Below, in pieces: positions 23,555-34,825 of a DNA stretch of 64,000 bases. Source of the DNA: Cryptomeria japonica (Eukaryota > Streptophyta > Pinopsida > Cupressales > Cupressaceae). Within the stretch, counting starts at the first letter, position 1. Every line of letters begins with the position of its first letter. The DNA lies in NCBI RefSeq assembly GCF_030272615.1, contig NC_081406.1, positions 191,709,891 through 191,773,890 on the forward strand, written 5' to 3'. The notes below the pieces were generated by a model that saw only the letters and a list, made by a program, of their open reading frames with translations, was not told where the DNA came from and made no database searches. The position numbers were made by a program, and so were the translations under genes.

Positions 23555-23735
23555 GTCGGGCTCGACCCATGCCCCTGAGGCATCTTGCAGCTCCATGGAG
23601 TCACAAACTCCCCTTAGGGAGGGGTTGAAACTTCCCCCTTGGGGGGTTGCAACCCCTTCACGGAGCCACATCTTCCCTTGGGGGGTTGTAACCCCTTAAG
23701 GTAGTCGTAGTCTCCCTTGGGGTTACATTCCTAAA
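23555..23735. repeat. GC-rich palindromic units
   Basis: Short imperfect tandem units of roughly 35-40 bp. Two contain near-perfect palindromes: GGGGTTGCAACCCC (23643-23656) and GGGGTTGTAACCCC (23682-23695). Another unit has CCCCTTAGGGAGGGG. The GC content stands out from the AT-rich surroundings. Confidence 0.65.
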
Positions 23736-23879
23736 TTGTTTTTTTCATATTTTTTTATATTTATTTCATTTTTTATTTATTTTTTAATTTATTTTCATAT
23801 ATATGTATATTAGCGTGTGTGCACCAAGGTGGTGCCAAAAAAGTGGACACACACCTAAAAAAGTTGAAAAAGTAGACAG

Positions 23880-24050
23880 CGCGTATGTGTTTTTTGAATA
23901 ACCCTGTATGCGCTTTGGTCCGTTTATGCCGAGCCTAAAGGGAAGGGACCACATATGCGGTCCTTAAAAACTTAGACCGCATACGCGGTTCCTTAGAAAT
24001 TTGGACCCTGTATGCGGTCTTAGTGTTTTAATACTACGTATGTGCTGCTT
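23880..24050 (+). repeat. CGCATACGCGG-type repeats upstream of the multi-exon gene
   Basis: Variants of TATGCG(G/C) recur about every 35 bases: TGTATGCGCTTTGG, CATATGCGGTCC, CGCATACGCGGTTCC, TGTATGCGGTCTT, CGTATGTGC. A similar word (CGTATGCGCT) occurs near 61940 and 61990, just upstream of the transposase gene. Confidence 0.6.
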
Positions 24051-24061
24051 GTCAATATTTT

Positions 24062-26762
24062 TTTTTACGCCGACTGGGTCTCATATTGAACCTGCAGTCG
24101 AAAGTAGTTTGGAGGGACATTTTCTAGCTAAACTGCGAACGGGCTCCCGATTTCCACTTACCAATGCCATGGAAAGAGGTATGTTGTTAATTTTTTTTTG
24201 TTTATTTTGCATATTTGAAAAAAATTATTTATATTTTGAATTTAAAATTATTGATTTTGATTAGTTTTTTTATTTTTTGTTACAAATATATCATATTCTC
24301 AAAATCCAGAACCACAACAAGATGAAAACCCATAGCAAAACCCACAAGAAACCCACAAAATACACCTCCAACTCCTCCTTTAGAGTGTACACCCGCTACA
24401 CAAGATCAATTGCTTAATCAGTTAGGGCAAAATACTGCTAAAATAAGTAGACTGATTAATAAATTGAAAACATCTAACCTTGAGCATCATTTATCCTTTG
24501 CCACTAGCCTAGAAACATTAGCTAGTGGTGCCACTGTAGTTTCCACTCAGATTACAAAATGGGGAAACTATAGGGATAGGTGTCATGCATTTTATGAGAA
24601 TGGATTATCATATGAGGGAGTGAAAAACAAAAACATAAGGAACAAATATGTGCTCTTTTTGTTGATCCTATAACTGGCAAGTCCTTACCTCTTAATGCAA
24701 AGAGGTTTCCCATACATTGGTGTACCAATGTGCAGATGAGGAATCTATTTTGGAATAGGTGGTGGATGGTCTTTGATGAACCACCTTGTAATAATTATGA
24801 GGTACCATTGTATTTTTTGACGAAATTATATTGTGAGTTTTTCCTTAATGAGAAGCCTAATTATTTTGACATGAGAGAGTTCCATGGCAGAGGTGGCGGC
24901 TCTGCCCAAGATAGAACTGGAGCTCGTAGGGTAGTAGACTTGTAGAGTCATCACCCCTAGCACCCAAACCCAAGGTGCATGTGATTGTCCCAATATCCCT
25001 AAAAGAGTCGATGGAGCTACAGACTCTTCAGGCGGCCACAACATTGACTGATGCGATCATCCAACATGGGACACAATTAGCACATGCTCTTGTATCAGAC
25101 GATGATCCATTAACTGGGGTAGGTGGCCCTAGTGAGCCTATTCAGCATGTGTGTCCCACTTGCTTAGGCATATGCATGGGGATGAATGATGAGGCCAGTG
25201 CAGATGGATCCACAACCCATTCATGCATGATTTGCGGGAGTAGATGTCAGACCAGCATGATTGAGGATATGGCACTGACGAATGAATTGATGGACATGTT
25301 GTTTTCTAGTCAGTCGCAGACACAGGTGTGTTGATTTGAATTCATAACATTTTATTTATCAGCCACTTAAAATTTGTAATTATAAATGAATTTTCATTTA
25401 TAGATCGATTTAAATTGATACAAACAATATGAATTTCAGGATGGAGTAGCAACATCTGATATTCCTTCCGTAGTTATTTTAGCCGCAACATCGACGCTTG
25501 AGGTATAAATTTTGTAACATATTAAAATAGAATAGTACACTTTGAATTCAAAAAAACTACAAGATATACTAACTCTCTTTAATGCTTGATAATTTTTTGT
25601 TTTGTAGGAATTGTCAAGGGACCAAATGTCCTAGATTGACAATGTCACGCTCTCAGCGATTGATTTTGGCCTACAGAGCTATGTGGTATCATATTTTGTA
25701 CACCTTATTTTATGTATTCTTTTGATGAAATTTATGCAAGTTATTTAATTTTAGATTTGTTAAATTATGTTTAATATTATATGTACTAATATCTCGTGTT
25801 AATTTTGTTTTTTTTAGGGTACCCCCTCCATGTCTAGGCCTGGTCCTCAATGAAAGAAATCTTCGAGGACGCCTAAATATGGGAAGAAGGTAATTGAACA
25901 CAATTTTAATTGTACAATTATTTGAAAAGGTTGAAATTGTCTTAGTTGGAATTTGTAGATTGATAAGTGTTTTTTGTCTGTTTTATATACAATGACCATT
26001 GAGCTTTGTAGATATGTTGAATGCACCTAATACGCCCGAGGATCGAGAGAGGGAGAAGGTATGTATCTCTACTTTATTTTCTTGATTTGATGATTATATG
26101 CACGTGTACATGTGAACTTGTGATGAATTATAATCTTATCATTTTTCATATAGGAAATATCCATAGCTGCTTCATCAATGGCAAGCCCACCTCCATGTAC
26201 TGGAGAAGCATCTCAGGCTCCGGTACGCTTTTGTTTTATATATTACATTAATTGTTTTTAACCTACAATACTTATCATTCTATTAATTGTATTTAATCTT
26301 GATCATTTTTTGTACAGGTAATAGCAACAACTACTCCATTGATGGCGAGCCCTCCTCACTCTATTGGAGAAGCATCTCAGGCTCCCGTATAGTTTTGTTC
26401 TCTATATCGTAAATTTTTAGTGTTTTTTATGTATATATGTTAGTACATTGTATTAATTATATTTAATCGACAATAGCTCCCTTCACGGTTCGACCATAAC
26501 TTGGATCCTTTGAAGAAGGTATTCAAGAGAACTCCTAAGGCCGACAAGGAGAAGACAGTAGATCCTAGATCAACAGATGAGGTAATCTACATTTCTATTG
26601 AAAAGAAAATATAGTTAAATGCATAGTTATGTTGGTAATTGTGAACTATTTTCTACAAAAGGATTCTAACTTAGCTTTTGAATTATGGTTTTGCAACCAT
26701 CTATAGAGCCGCGTATTGCATTGAAGAGGCTCAATTTTGATGATCCACCACAAACTGTATAG
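24062..26762 (+). pseudogene. Multi-exon gene of unknown function, decayed
   Basis: Splice-like borders define a chain of exons: about 24062-24178, a large exon 24308-25329, then short exons at 25440-25502, 25609-25686, 25819-25890, 26012-26058, 26155-26223, 26319-26387, 26477-26581 and a last exon from about 26695 ending at TAG 26762. Most have GT and AG borders and lengths divisible by three (63, 78, 72, 69, 69, 105). The large exon encodes H-W-C-T-N-V-Q-M-R-N and W-W-M-V-F-D-E-P-P-C, then after a frameshift C-P-T-C-L-G and C-M-I-C-G-S-R-C, a possible zinc ribbon. Exons at 26155 and 26319 are duplicates. In-frame stops in the 25609 and 25819 exons, plus at least two frameshifts, show decay. 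I do not recognise the family; a transposon-encoded accessory gene or a dead host gene both fit. Confidence 0.55.
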
Positions 26763-27438
26763 GATCATATAGTATTAGTTGTGGTCATTGAATGACCAAT
26801 ACATGTAGACATATTCTACATTTTTATTGTATATCAATTGGACATGGTATATGCCACATTTTTGTAAAACTTGTATTGACTTGGCATACATGCCTTTTTT
26901 GATATATATAAATGTTGATATTCGATCCAATAAATGTGTATTACTTTCATTATTGTGCATTTCATTGATATTGATAGGCATTTTCCATACATACGAAATT
27001 CGTTCATTGTGTTGATTATTGTTCATTTTGATATATATAAATTATTAAATAATTATTGATACGGTTAAATGATAATTGTTGATCGTTGTATTTGGTGGCT
27101 GCCCTTTTATAAAGTTAAATGAATATTTGCCTATGTAATCAACAATATGAATATAAACAACAAAAATCTATGATATAAAGCATTGCAATTGTGGAATATG
27201 ATTTGATAAACTTTATAAAATATTGAATTAACCCTACAAAACTCCTTGTCTCAATGAAAATGAAATTCAACGGTAATGGTCAGATTTGATCCATGTTAAT
27301 GATCAGTGGATGCTTTTGATTCCTTTCGTTTATATTTGTCAATGTGAGTGGTGTGATAACACCCTCTTGCTCACAATGGCTAAATTTTGGTTTTCGTACT
27401 GTTCTCCATTGTTTTATCTAAATAAGGTGACTTGGGAC
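26763..27438. other. Gene-free AT-rich spacer
   Basis: No open frame, repeat or motif that I can support. It is the target into which the E3 5' LTR is inserted; the five bases before the LTR are GGGAC. Confidence 0.6.
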
Positions 27439-28920
27439 TGTAGTCACATAATTTTGTCCATTTTAATTAAATGATTATTTTCTATTTATTTGATTAAAAA
27501 TCCACTAGCCATCAGTTAATTAAATTAATATTTAATTAATTCATCTTCAAACATTCTCCTATTAATTAAATAAATTATTCAATTTATTTTAATTAATTCA
27601 TTAAACCCAATTCACAATCATCTAAATGAATAAATCCTATTTATTTCATTTTAATCCCCTTTCCTCTTTTAAATAAATTAAATAAAACATTTATTTAAAT
27701 CATTAAATCCCCCCACTTACATTCTCCTAAAAATGCAACTTACACCTATTTGTTGAAGTAAATGAATTTTATTTTAATAAAAATCCTATTTTCCCTCACC
27801 CACCAAACCCACTTGCAATCCTAATCCCCTTCTAGATCCTTCTAAACCCCTTTCTAATTAGCCTAATCCATCTCCTAATTATTGTCACATTCCTAAGCAA
27901 CTTGAAGTCACTTCTCAAAGACTCCAAAATCCTTGAAAAACATTTAATGCTTTATGTGTCCAACAAGCTAACCTCTAAAGTCTTCCAAACCACTAATGGC
28001 TCTTACATGACCATTAATGGCTCTTACATAACCATTTATGGTTAAATCCACTTGCACCCATGGTTAGGGACTTTGGCCCCTAACTTAACCTTCATGTAAC
28101 CCATGTGTCTCCTCAAGTATTTATTGCTTTGACCATGGTTATCCCCACTAACTCTTGCACAATAGTTTATCCATTATATAAAGACATTATTTATTGGATA
28201 ATGGTTTTATTCTTTCAAACTCAACCTTAGCTTCACCTCCCAAGTTAACGCTCAGGTCATATTAAGCATTTAATGCTTATTCCCTCTCCTCTCAACCCAT
28301 CTCATGTTGACACTTGTCAACATGGGATTGGGTTGAAAGCCCTCTCATGGATTGAATATCATTCAATCCTGACCCTTGTTGAAATTACTCAATCTCAACC
28401 CTCCATTGCTCCATTTTTCCTATAAGTAGAGCCCATTTCTTCATAATCCAGATCCTGAAAACTTGTATGCATTTACATTATAGTCATTTTTAGAGAGCAT
28501 TTAGCATAAATCATTAATATATTGTTATTTTGGATTAAAATAAACCATTTTCATTCCATATCATCTAATATTAGCTTTTTGTTTACACTTGCATTGCATA
28601 AGTAAATCATTTTTCATCTTGAACCTCCATAAGGCATCCATAGTGCAAAAAGCTACTGAGAGCTACACTTATTTGGAACTTGGAGAAGAGAGGAACAAGG
28701 GAGGAAGAGCTACAAGCATGGTAGAAGACACTTGGAGATGTCTTCTTGCAGTCATTTTCATAGTTAAATACTTTACTTTGTTTTTAATGTCTCTCTTGGT
28801 ATGCCTGCTTAGACTAGTTTTTAGTTGATTAACACTAACATTTCTCTTGGTTTTTTGTGTTTTCTTGTGTTATACAACCATAGGTTCTTGTCTAACATAA
28901 CCCCATTTTGCAGAGCATCA
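27439..28920 (+). repeat. 5' LTR of E3 (1.48 kb)
   Basis: Begins TGTAGTCACATAA and probably ends GAGCATCA, two bases before the primer-binding region. The first ~870 bp are nearly identical to 56377-57243. Possible TATA boxes are TATATAAAG near 28173 and TATAAGTAG near 28423. Confidence 0.8.
28415..28440 (+). promoter_or_regulatory. Candidate TATA box of the E3 LTR
   Basis: TTTTTCCTATAAGTAGAGCCC lies about 980 bases into the LTR, read here as two words, CCTATAAGTAG and AGAGCCC. An alternative, ATTATATAAAGACATT, lies near 28170. Sequence alone does not decide between them. Confidence 0.4.
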
Positions 28921-28922
28921 TT

Positions 28923-28945
28923 TGATGAACCCGACGTGAATCGAA
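28923..28945 (+). promoter_or_regulatory. Primer-binding region of E3
   Basis: TGATGAACCCGACGTGAATC follows the LTR. The complement contains TTCGATTC, the T-loop signature of tRNAs, and the first bases would be TGG in an undamaged copy. The tRNA identity is not clear. Confidence 0.6.
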
Positions 28946-28989
28946 GACCAACCTTTTTTGGAAAACTAACTTTTTGACTATTTTACTTG

Positions 28990-29110
28990 ACACACAGATC
29001 GCGCTTTGACGCTTTTGTTCGCGCTTTAGCGCTATCGCAAATTTGGTCTTTTAGCGCTATTGTCTCTACAATAGCACTATTATCCCAAAATTTAGCGTTG
29101 TTGGCTATAA
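28990..29110 (+). repeat. 5' AGCGCT array of E3, part 1
   Basis: Just inside the PBS, short words GCGCTTT, TTTAGCGCTAT, TTTAGCGCTATTG, AATAGCACTATT and TTTAGCGTTG recur every 15-30 bases. The array is interrupted by E5 and resumes at 32240. Confidence 0.75.
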
Positions 29111-29112
29111 TA

Positions 29113-29487
29113 TGTTAGAGTATTCGGGTATTTACTTGATTAATTAAACAATATTTGTTTAATTATTTAAGTTCCCTTTATCTCTTTTACACTTAAGCTA
29201 ACTTTAGGTGCATAATAATTAATTCTTTTATTAATTATTATGTGCAAACCTATGTTTTCCCTTTTAGGGTTTCTTGACCTATTAAAGGTTGAGTTCATTC
29301 TTTTCATTGTAAGAAGAAGGTTTTTTACATTACACATTTTGTGAATATTGAGCTCTTTCTTTTTGAGCATATTTTCTGTGTATTTCTTTCTTCTGTGATT
29401 TGCTTCCTTGCTTCTCCTTGTAACATGTTTTTCAACTTGCAGAGATCATTTGGGCTCCTATGGTGTTATATTTTCTCAACTCCAACA
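29113..29487 (+). repeat. 5' LTR of E5
   Basis: Nearly identical to 31865-32239. TGTT...AACA termini. Confidence 0.9.
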
Positions 29488-29505
29488 TGGTATGAGAGCT
29501 TTAGA
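29488..29505 (+). promoter_or_regulatory. Primer-binding site of E5 (tRNA-Met type)
   Basis: TGGTATGAGAGCTTTAG directly follows the LTR. One change from the canonical TGGTATCAGAGC. Confidence 0.85.
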
Positions 29506-29839
29506 TCTGCAGCTATCTGTTCTTGTTTTGAGATTTTCTGCATTGGAAGCAGATCTGGGGTTTCAGGCAATTTTTTTGTGTGCTTAGGGTTAGGCCTTTT
29601 TTTAGCACTTTGGGCCTAAACAGACCTCACCATCGTGTTCAGAAGGCCCCAAAACCCCTACAGTCATAAATTTGACCTATTTTGGTTCCTGAGTCTCTTG
29701 GAATATTTATGTTTTGCCTTTTTACGACATGTAGGCCGAATTTTGATTTTTTGAAAAAAAAAAATCAAAAATAAAAAAAATTGGTGAAAAAGGCGATAGA
29801 AAAAATCAAAAAATTTTGCAAAAAGTTTTTTTGGGGTTT

Positions 29840-30245
29840 TGGAGCAGGCGCAAGTTTCGTACCACCGCCGGTCTGACAGTCTGGCCCCCGCCGACCCTGT
29901 CAGACCGGGCCCTGCTGCCACCAACCACACCTTCTCGGGCCCGGCTCCCTGTCGCCTACTGGTCCCCGGTCCCCACCGCTACTCTGGCCACTACTCTGGC
30001 CATCCTTGTTTCTCCCCGCCGGCATCTCGGCTCACCGCCGGAAACCACCACTCCGACCACCTCAGCCGCCGCCTAGCCCAACTCCCACGCCGCCGCCTGA
30101 CCACCATGGCCCGCCACTGCCGGAAATCGCTGCTCAGCTCGACCACTGCCCAGCCACCAGGGAGCCACCAACCCGCCACCGGAGTGCCGCTCCCTGGCCA
30201 CCTCCACTCGAACAACCACCAGACTACCCCTTCCTCTTGTTTTGG
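29840..30245 (+). other. GC-rich leader island of E5 with a perfect 10-bp hairpin
   Basis: A ~400-bp block rich in CCGCC and CCACC words interrupts AT-rich surroundings. At its start GGTCTGACAG (29870-29879) and CTGTCAGACC (29897-29906) form a perfect 10-bp inverted repeat with a 17-base loop. Its place 380 bases after the PBS is where packaging or dimerisation signals are found in retroelements. The open frame 29839-30297 is proline/histidine-rich and probably a by-product of composition. Confidence 0.55.
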
Positions 30246-31017
30246 AGGGGGTTTGGTTTTTTGGTCATATCTTGGGAATACAGAGTTGTTTTTTTGAAAA
30301 TGAATAGGCATCGAAAAGTTGGTTCCGAGCCGGACCTTGTCATGTTAGTAATTTTTTCCCATTTTTCTATTTGACTGTGTTTTTTTCCAGTCAAAGTGAG
30401 GTCTTATTTTTGCACTCTGGGAGCCATAGAATGAGCATCCGACCTCCATTTTTTGAAAAATTTATATTTTTGGAAAGCGTGTGCTGTGTACTTTCCATCC
30501 ATATGAGTTTTATTTCCAGATTCTGCTCCATGCATATTTTATTCAGTTTTTTTCTTTTCAGCACTCTGGTGGATATCTTGGTTGTTTCAGGTCCTGAGAT
30601 CTCTTCTCTGAGTAGGATGTCTTGGTTTTTGTTGTTCTTTCTGTTTCCAGTATTCTTATCATTGTAGCATTGTATTTATGAAAATGCACTGAGATAAAGT
30701 GCCATCATGCATTGTTTACTTGGAATCTTGCACCTCTTGTGCCTTGTTGTACATGCATTGTTGATAAAGTGTCATGAGGGGTTGATGTTTGCCTGTTGTT
30801 TGCCATCTTCCTTTGTCCAATGAGTGTTCCTTCCATGACATTCACCTCATGATGTGTGTCAAGTGAGTGTTCCTTCCATGACACCATGTACTTTTCTCAG
30901 CACCTTTGATGTTCTTGGTTCTTCGTCATGCAGTTGTTCTTGGCTGTTCTTTTGAGTGTTCCTGTCCCTCTCCCTCTTCTGCATTATGGGGAGGTTTGTC
31001 CTATTGATTCTAATGCT

Positions 31018-31840
31018 TCTATGGTTCGATTGATCAGCTCTTCAGGCTTTGGTGTTTTCATGCCATCTGTATGTTCGATTTCATTTGTTTGCCTTGTTTG
31101 CCTTTTGATTCGAGTAGTGTCATTTGAGGGCACTCATACAGATTACAATGTTCTCTACCTGGTCATGTTCTATTTCAGTGGAGGTTCTTCATATCAGTAG
31201 TTATTCTTCAACAGAGTTTGCAGGTTCTTCATGCTTCAATGGTGTTCTTTTCCATCTCTTTTTGGAGTAGAGTTTTGTTCCCACGTGGTTTTCTCTATTT
31301 CTCCAGTTCATAGAGATTTCATTGTATTTGGGTACCTGATCAGGCCTTGTTGCCGGGACCCATCTTTCTTGCTTTCAATAGTTGTTCTAGGTTTTAGCTG
31401 TATTTGGGTACCTGATCAAGCCTTGTTGCCGGGACCCATCTTTCTTGCTTTCAATAGCTGTGGTTCGATTGATCAGCTCTTCAGGCTTTGGTGTTTTCAT
31501 GCCATTTGTATGTTTGATTTCATTTGTTTGCCTTGTTTGCCTTTTGATTCGAGTAGTGTCATTTGAGGGCACTCATACAAATTACAATCTTCTCTACCTG
31601 GTCATGTTCTATTTCAGTGGAGGTTCTTTATATCAGCAGTTATTCTTCAACAGAGTTTGCAGGTTCTTCATGCTTCAATGGTGTTCTTTTCCATCTCTTT
31701 TTGGAGTAGAGTTTTGTTCCCACGTGGTTTTCTCTATTTCTCCAGTTCATAGAGATTTCATTGTATTTGGGTACCTGATCAGGCCTTGTTGCCGGGACCC
31801 ATCTTTCTTGCTTTCAATAGCTGTTCTAGGTTTTAGCTTC
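31018..31840 (+). repeat. 439-bp direct duplication in E5
   Basis: A unit starting GGTTCGATTGATCAGCTC at 31023 recurs at 31462 with few differences. Within it a ~78-bp sub-unit starting TGTATTTGGGTACCTGATCA occurs at about 31323 and 31401, and again near 31763. Confidence 0.85.
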
Positions 31841-31864
31841 TCCCTAAGTCTAGCTTAAGGGGGG

Positions 31865-32239
31865 TGTTAGAGTATTCGAGTATTTACTTGATTAATTAAA
31901 TAATATTTGTTTAATTATTTAAGTTCCCTTTATCTCTTTTACACTTAAGCTAACTTTGGGTGCATAATAATTAATTCTTTTATTAATTATTATGTGCAAA
32001 CCTAGGTTTTCCCTTTTAGGGTTTCTTGACCTATTAAAGGTTGAGTTCATTCTTTTCATTTTAAGAAGAAGGTTTTTTACATTACACATTTTGTGAATAT
32101 TGAGCTCTCTCTTTTTGAGCATATTTTCTGTGTATTTCTTTCTTCTATGATTTGCTTCCTTGCTTCTCCTTGTAAGAAGTTTTTTAGCTTGCAGAGATCA
32201 TTTGGGATCCTGTGGTGTTGTATTTTCTCAACTCCAACA
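31865..32239 (+). repeat. 3' LTR of E5
   Basis: Starts TGTTAGAGTATTCG immediately after the tract TTAAGGGGGG and ends CTCCAACA. Copy of 29113-29487. Confidence 0.9.
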
Positions 32240-32440
32240 TAGTATAGCGCTATTGACCCTTAAATAGCACTTTTGTTTTCATATTAGCATGTTTGTCTTT
32301 CTATATAAAATTTTCTTTTAGCGCTTTTGTCCTTATTATCATGCTTTTGTCCTTATTATTGCGCTTTCGTGTTAAGTAGCGCTTCTGTTCTCACACAGAG
32401 TAGCGCTATTGTGATAGAGCATTGTAAAAAATGCGTTGTA
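32240..32440 (+). repeat. 5' AGCGCT array of E3, part 2
   Basis: Resumes after E5 with ATAGCGCTATTG, AATAGCACTTTT, TTAGCGCTTTTG, TTGCGCTTTCG, GTAGCGCTTCTG and GTAGCGCTATTG. The motif TAGCGCTATTG is the reverse complement of the CAATAGCGCTA motif at 55580-55770. Confidence 0.75.
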
Positions 32441-34825
32441 ACCGATAAATTAATTTTTCTTAGGCTTGTGGAAGGCCACCATGTATTTGGATTTCACTGA
32501 CTTTTCGTTTCTTGTGCATGTTTTAACTAACCCATTGTATTGCTTAAAATTTTAGAAATTTCCTTTTCTTGATTTTAGTGCAAAGCTAAAACAAACTTCA
32601 AACACTTCATTTTGGTGTATTAAAACTCACAACAAACTTGGTTTTTCATGCAATATAGGCAAACTTAAACACTTCATTTGGTGCTTAAAAACTCAAACTT
32701 CAAACACTTCATTTTGGTGCCTAAAACTCAACAAAACAACTTTTGATTTCCTTGCATCAACTCAATTTAAAAATTCACAATTTACACTTTGTTTGGGCAA
32801 ATAAAAAAAATAATCAACTTGTTTTGTTTTTGCATAGCGATTTACTTCAAGCAAAACGAGATTTTCATTAAGTTGACTAAGATTTTATTTTTCCTAGTTT
32901 ACTCAACATATTGCCTTTGAAGGATAAAAAGAACACCATGGCTATTGGAGCAACATCTCCAAATAGTTAGATCATCATTGCAATGATAAGTTAAAAAGAA
33001 CAAGTGTCTTTTGTGTTTGGCATGCTTGTGCAAAGTTGGTCGAGTGGTCCTACTTCTAACACACACTATTCTCTCCCTTGGCTTTTGTGGTCCTAGGTGC
33101 AAGAGAAAAGTGTTAGTGACACTCAAAATTTTATCTTTTTAAGAGAGGTCTACCAAGAGACACATCACTCTTGGGAACGACCTCGTGCGGTAAATCCTTT
33201 GAGCCTCTATAGAAATCAAGTGTGAGCGAAAGCCGTAGCCTTGGGTATAGTTGTTGCTACAGTGTAACTTGTCGAAAGGACAAATGAGCCCCACCTCAAG
33301 TTACAAGGCTCTTAAGTGAGTCACTGCAGAATGAACTTATGTCCAAAAACATCAAAAATTACTAAACACCTTTATATATTAGCCCACCCATTCTATTGAT
33401 TGAGGATATTTGTGATAAATTCAGTGCAAGAGCATAGAAGGTTTTGCTCCCAAGATACTCACCATACATATTTCCTTGAGTAGAAACATATCTTTTTGAA
33501 AGGTTACTTGTAGCCTAATAAAAGTGGTGACTCCCCCATCATAGGGATCATCTATTTGTTATGCTCGTGCAAGACTTAGTATATCACATCCTTACCTGCC
33601 ACAACGAGATTCATAAGGTATGTAGTACCAAAGTTGAAGAAATATCAAGATGTGGGCTGAAATTATCACAACTGGCCATTTGACCTTAGGGATAAAGTGT
33701 GTTTGAAGTGTATTCATTTTGAGTCAAGAATAGTAATAAACTGAGCTGACTTCAGGTTTTATTTTGGAAAAAGATACTCAAAAACATTTAGAAAGAAAGG
33801 GTCATAAAAAGTCCAAAGATTGGGTTGATCTAGACCCATACTTACTTGTGCCTTTTGAGGCAACATTCTTGTGTTTGTGTGCTTGCTTTGTTTTCTTGTC
33901 AAATAAAAAAAAAAAATCAGTTCCAAAAATAAGTATTCATCCAACTTAAACATTTTCAAAAATCAAAGATAAAAAACAAAGAGCAAACAACAAAAGTATC
34001 AAACTATATGACCATTCTTCACATCTTAAGAAAGAAGAATCTTCATCAACATGTCAACTTGAAGAGAAGACCATTAAGCTCAAAGGCTTTCATCAAAAGA
34101 AGGAAATTCTTCTATCTTAATAGACAAATCTTTGTCTCACATAGAACCTTCTTACGTCACATGCGTCTATATCTTCAAGGAAAGTCAAAACAAGTTTGAT
34201 CAAGAGTCATTAAACTGCAGAGCTTTTACTCAATATAGAGCTTTGAGCTATCATCAAAACAAGGGAGACAAAATGAATCCTGCCTTCTTTCCAGACATTT
34301 GCATCACATATAACTCAGCTAGGGAAGAACCACCAACCCCTGAAAGAGAAGAGGAAGATTTTGTTCCTTTTGTAACACAAATTTTCTATTGAAGTTCACA
34401 TTTCATCCATTATCACATTCACATCTCATCAAATCCATTCCAACTCTCAAAACATCAAGAGGTTTTTGTCCTAAGTTCTATTTTGATATTGCTTGAATCA
34501 AACACAACACATCACTTTTAGAGTGTCTCTACATCTCAGATAAACTCATCCTAAGAGGCATTTCTACGCATGTTAAAACTAGTCTATGAGTGAATCCTCT
34601 CATTACTAGGTAGTTGGGTCTGTAACACATCTCAGATCTCTCTAAACCTTATCACATCAAACATGGTCAACCAAACACAACAATCAACTCAAGGAAAAAC
34701 TTTGGTAACATCTACCTTTAGTGCTAGAGATCCGTATACAAAACACTTCACCAAACATCAATCTTTCATTTCATCACTAACTCATCATCATTTTCACAAA
34801 ACTTCAACAAAAAATTGTAAACCAA
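32441..34825 (+). other. Long 5' leader of E3
   Basis: About 2.4 kb between the PBS-proximal array and gag. It contains short repeats around AAACACTTCATTTTGGTG (32590-32740). Only small open frames are present (for example 33764-33949 and 34008-34199); I see no conserved domain in them. Ogre-type elements often carry an extra ORF here, but I cannot support one. Confidence 0.45.

Larger units (their letters stand above)
29113..32239 (+). mobile_element. Short copia-type element E5 without pol
   Basis: Two 375-bp LTRs (29113-29487 and 31865-32239) start TGTTAGAG and end CTCCAACA. The primer-binding site TGGTATGAGAGC is one base from the tRNA-Met complement TGGTATCAGAGC common in copia elements. 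The polypurine tract AAGGGGGG precedes the 3' LTR. Flanking five bases are TAATA and TAGTA, a target duplication with one change. The 2.4-kb interior has no RT, integrase or clear gag, so it is non-autonomous. Confidence 0.85.

Noticed and set aside
23292-23671. Frames of alternating Leu-Ser or Arg-Glu
   Set aside because: Translation of the CT microsatellite, not a gene.
29839-30374. Proline/histidine-rich open frames in E5
   Set aside because: Several overlapping frames on both strands are open because of GC-rich composition; none shows a gag motif.
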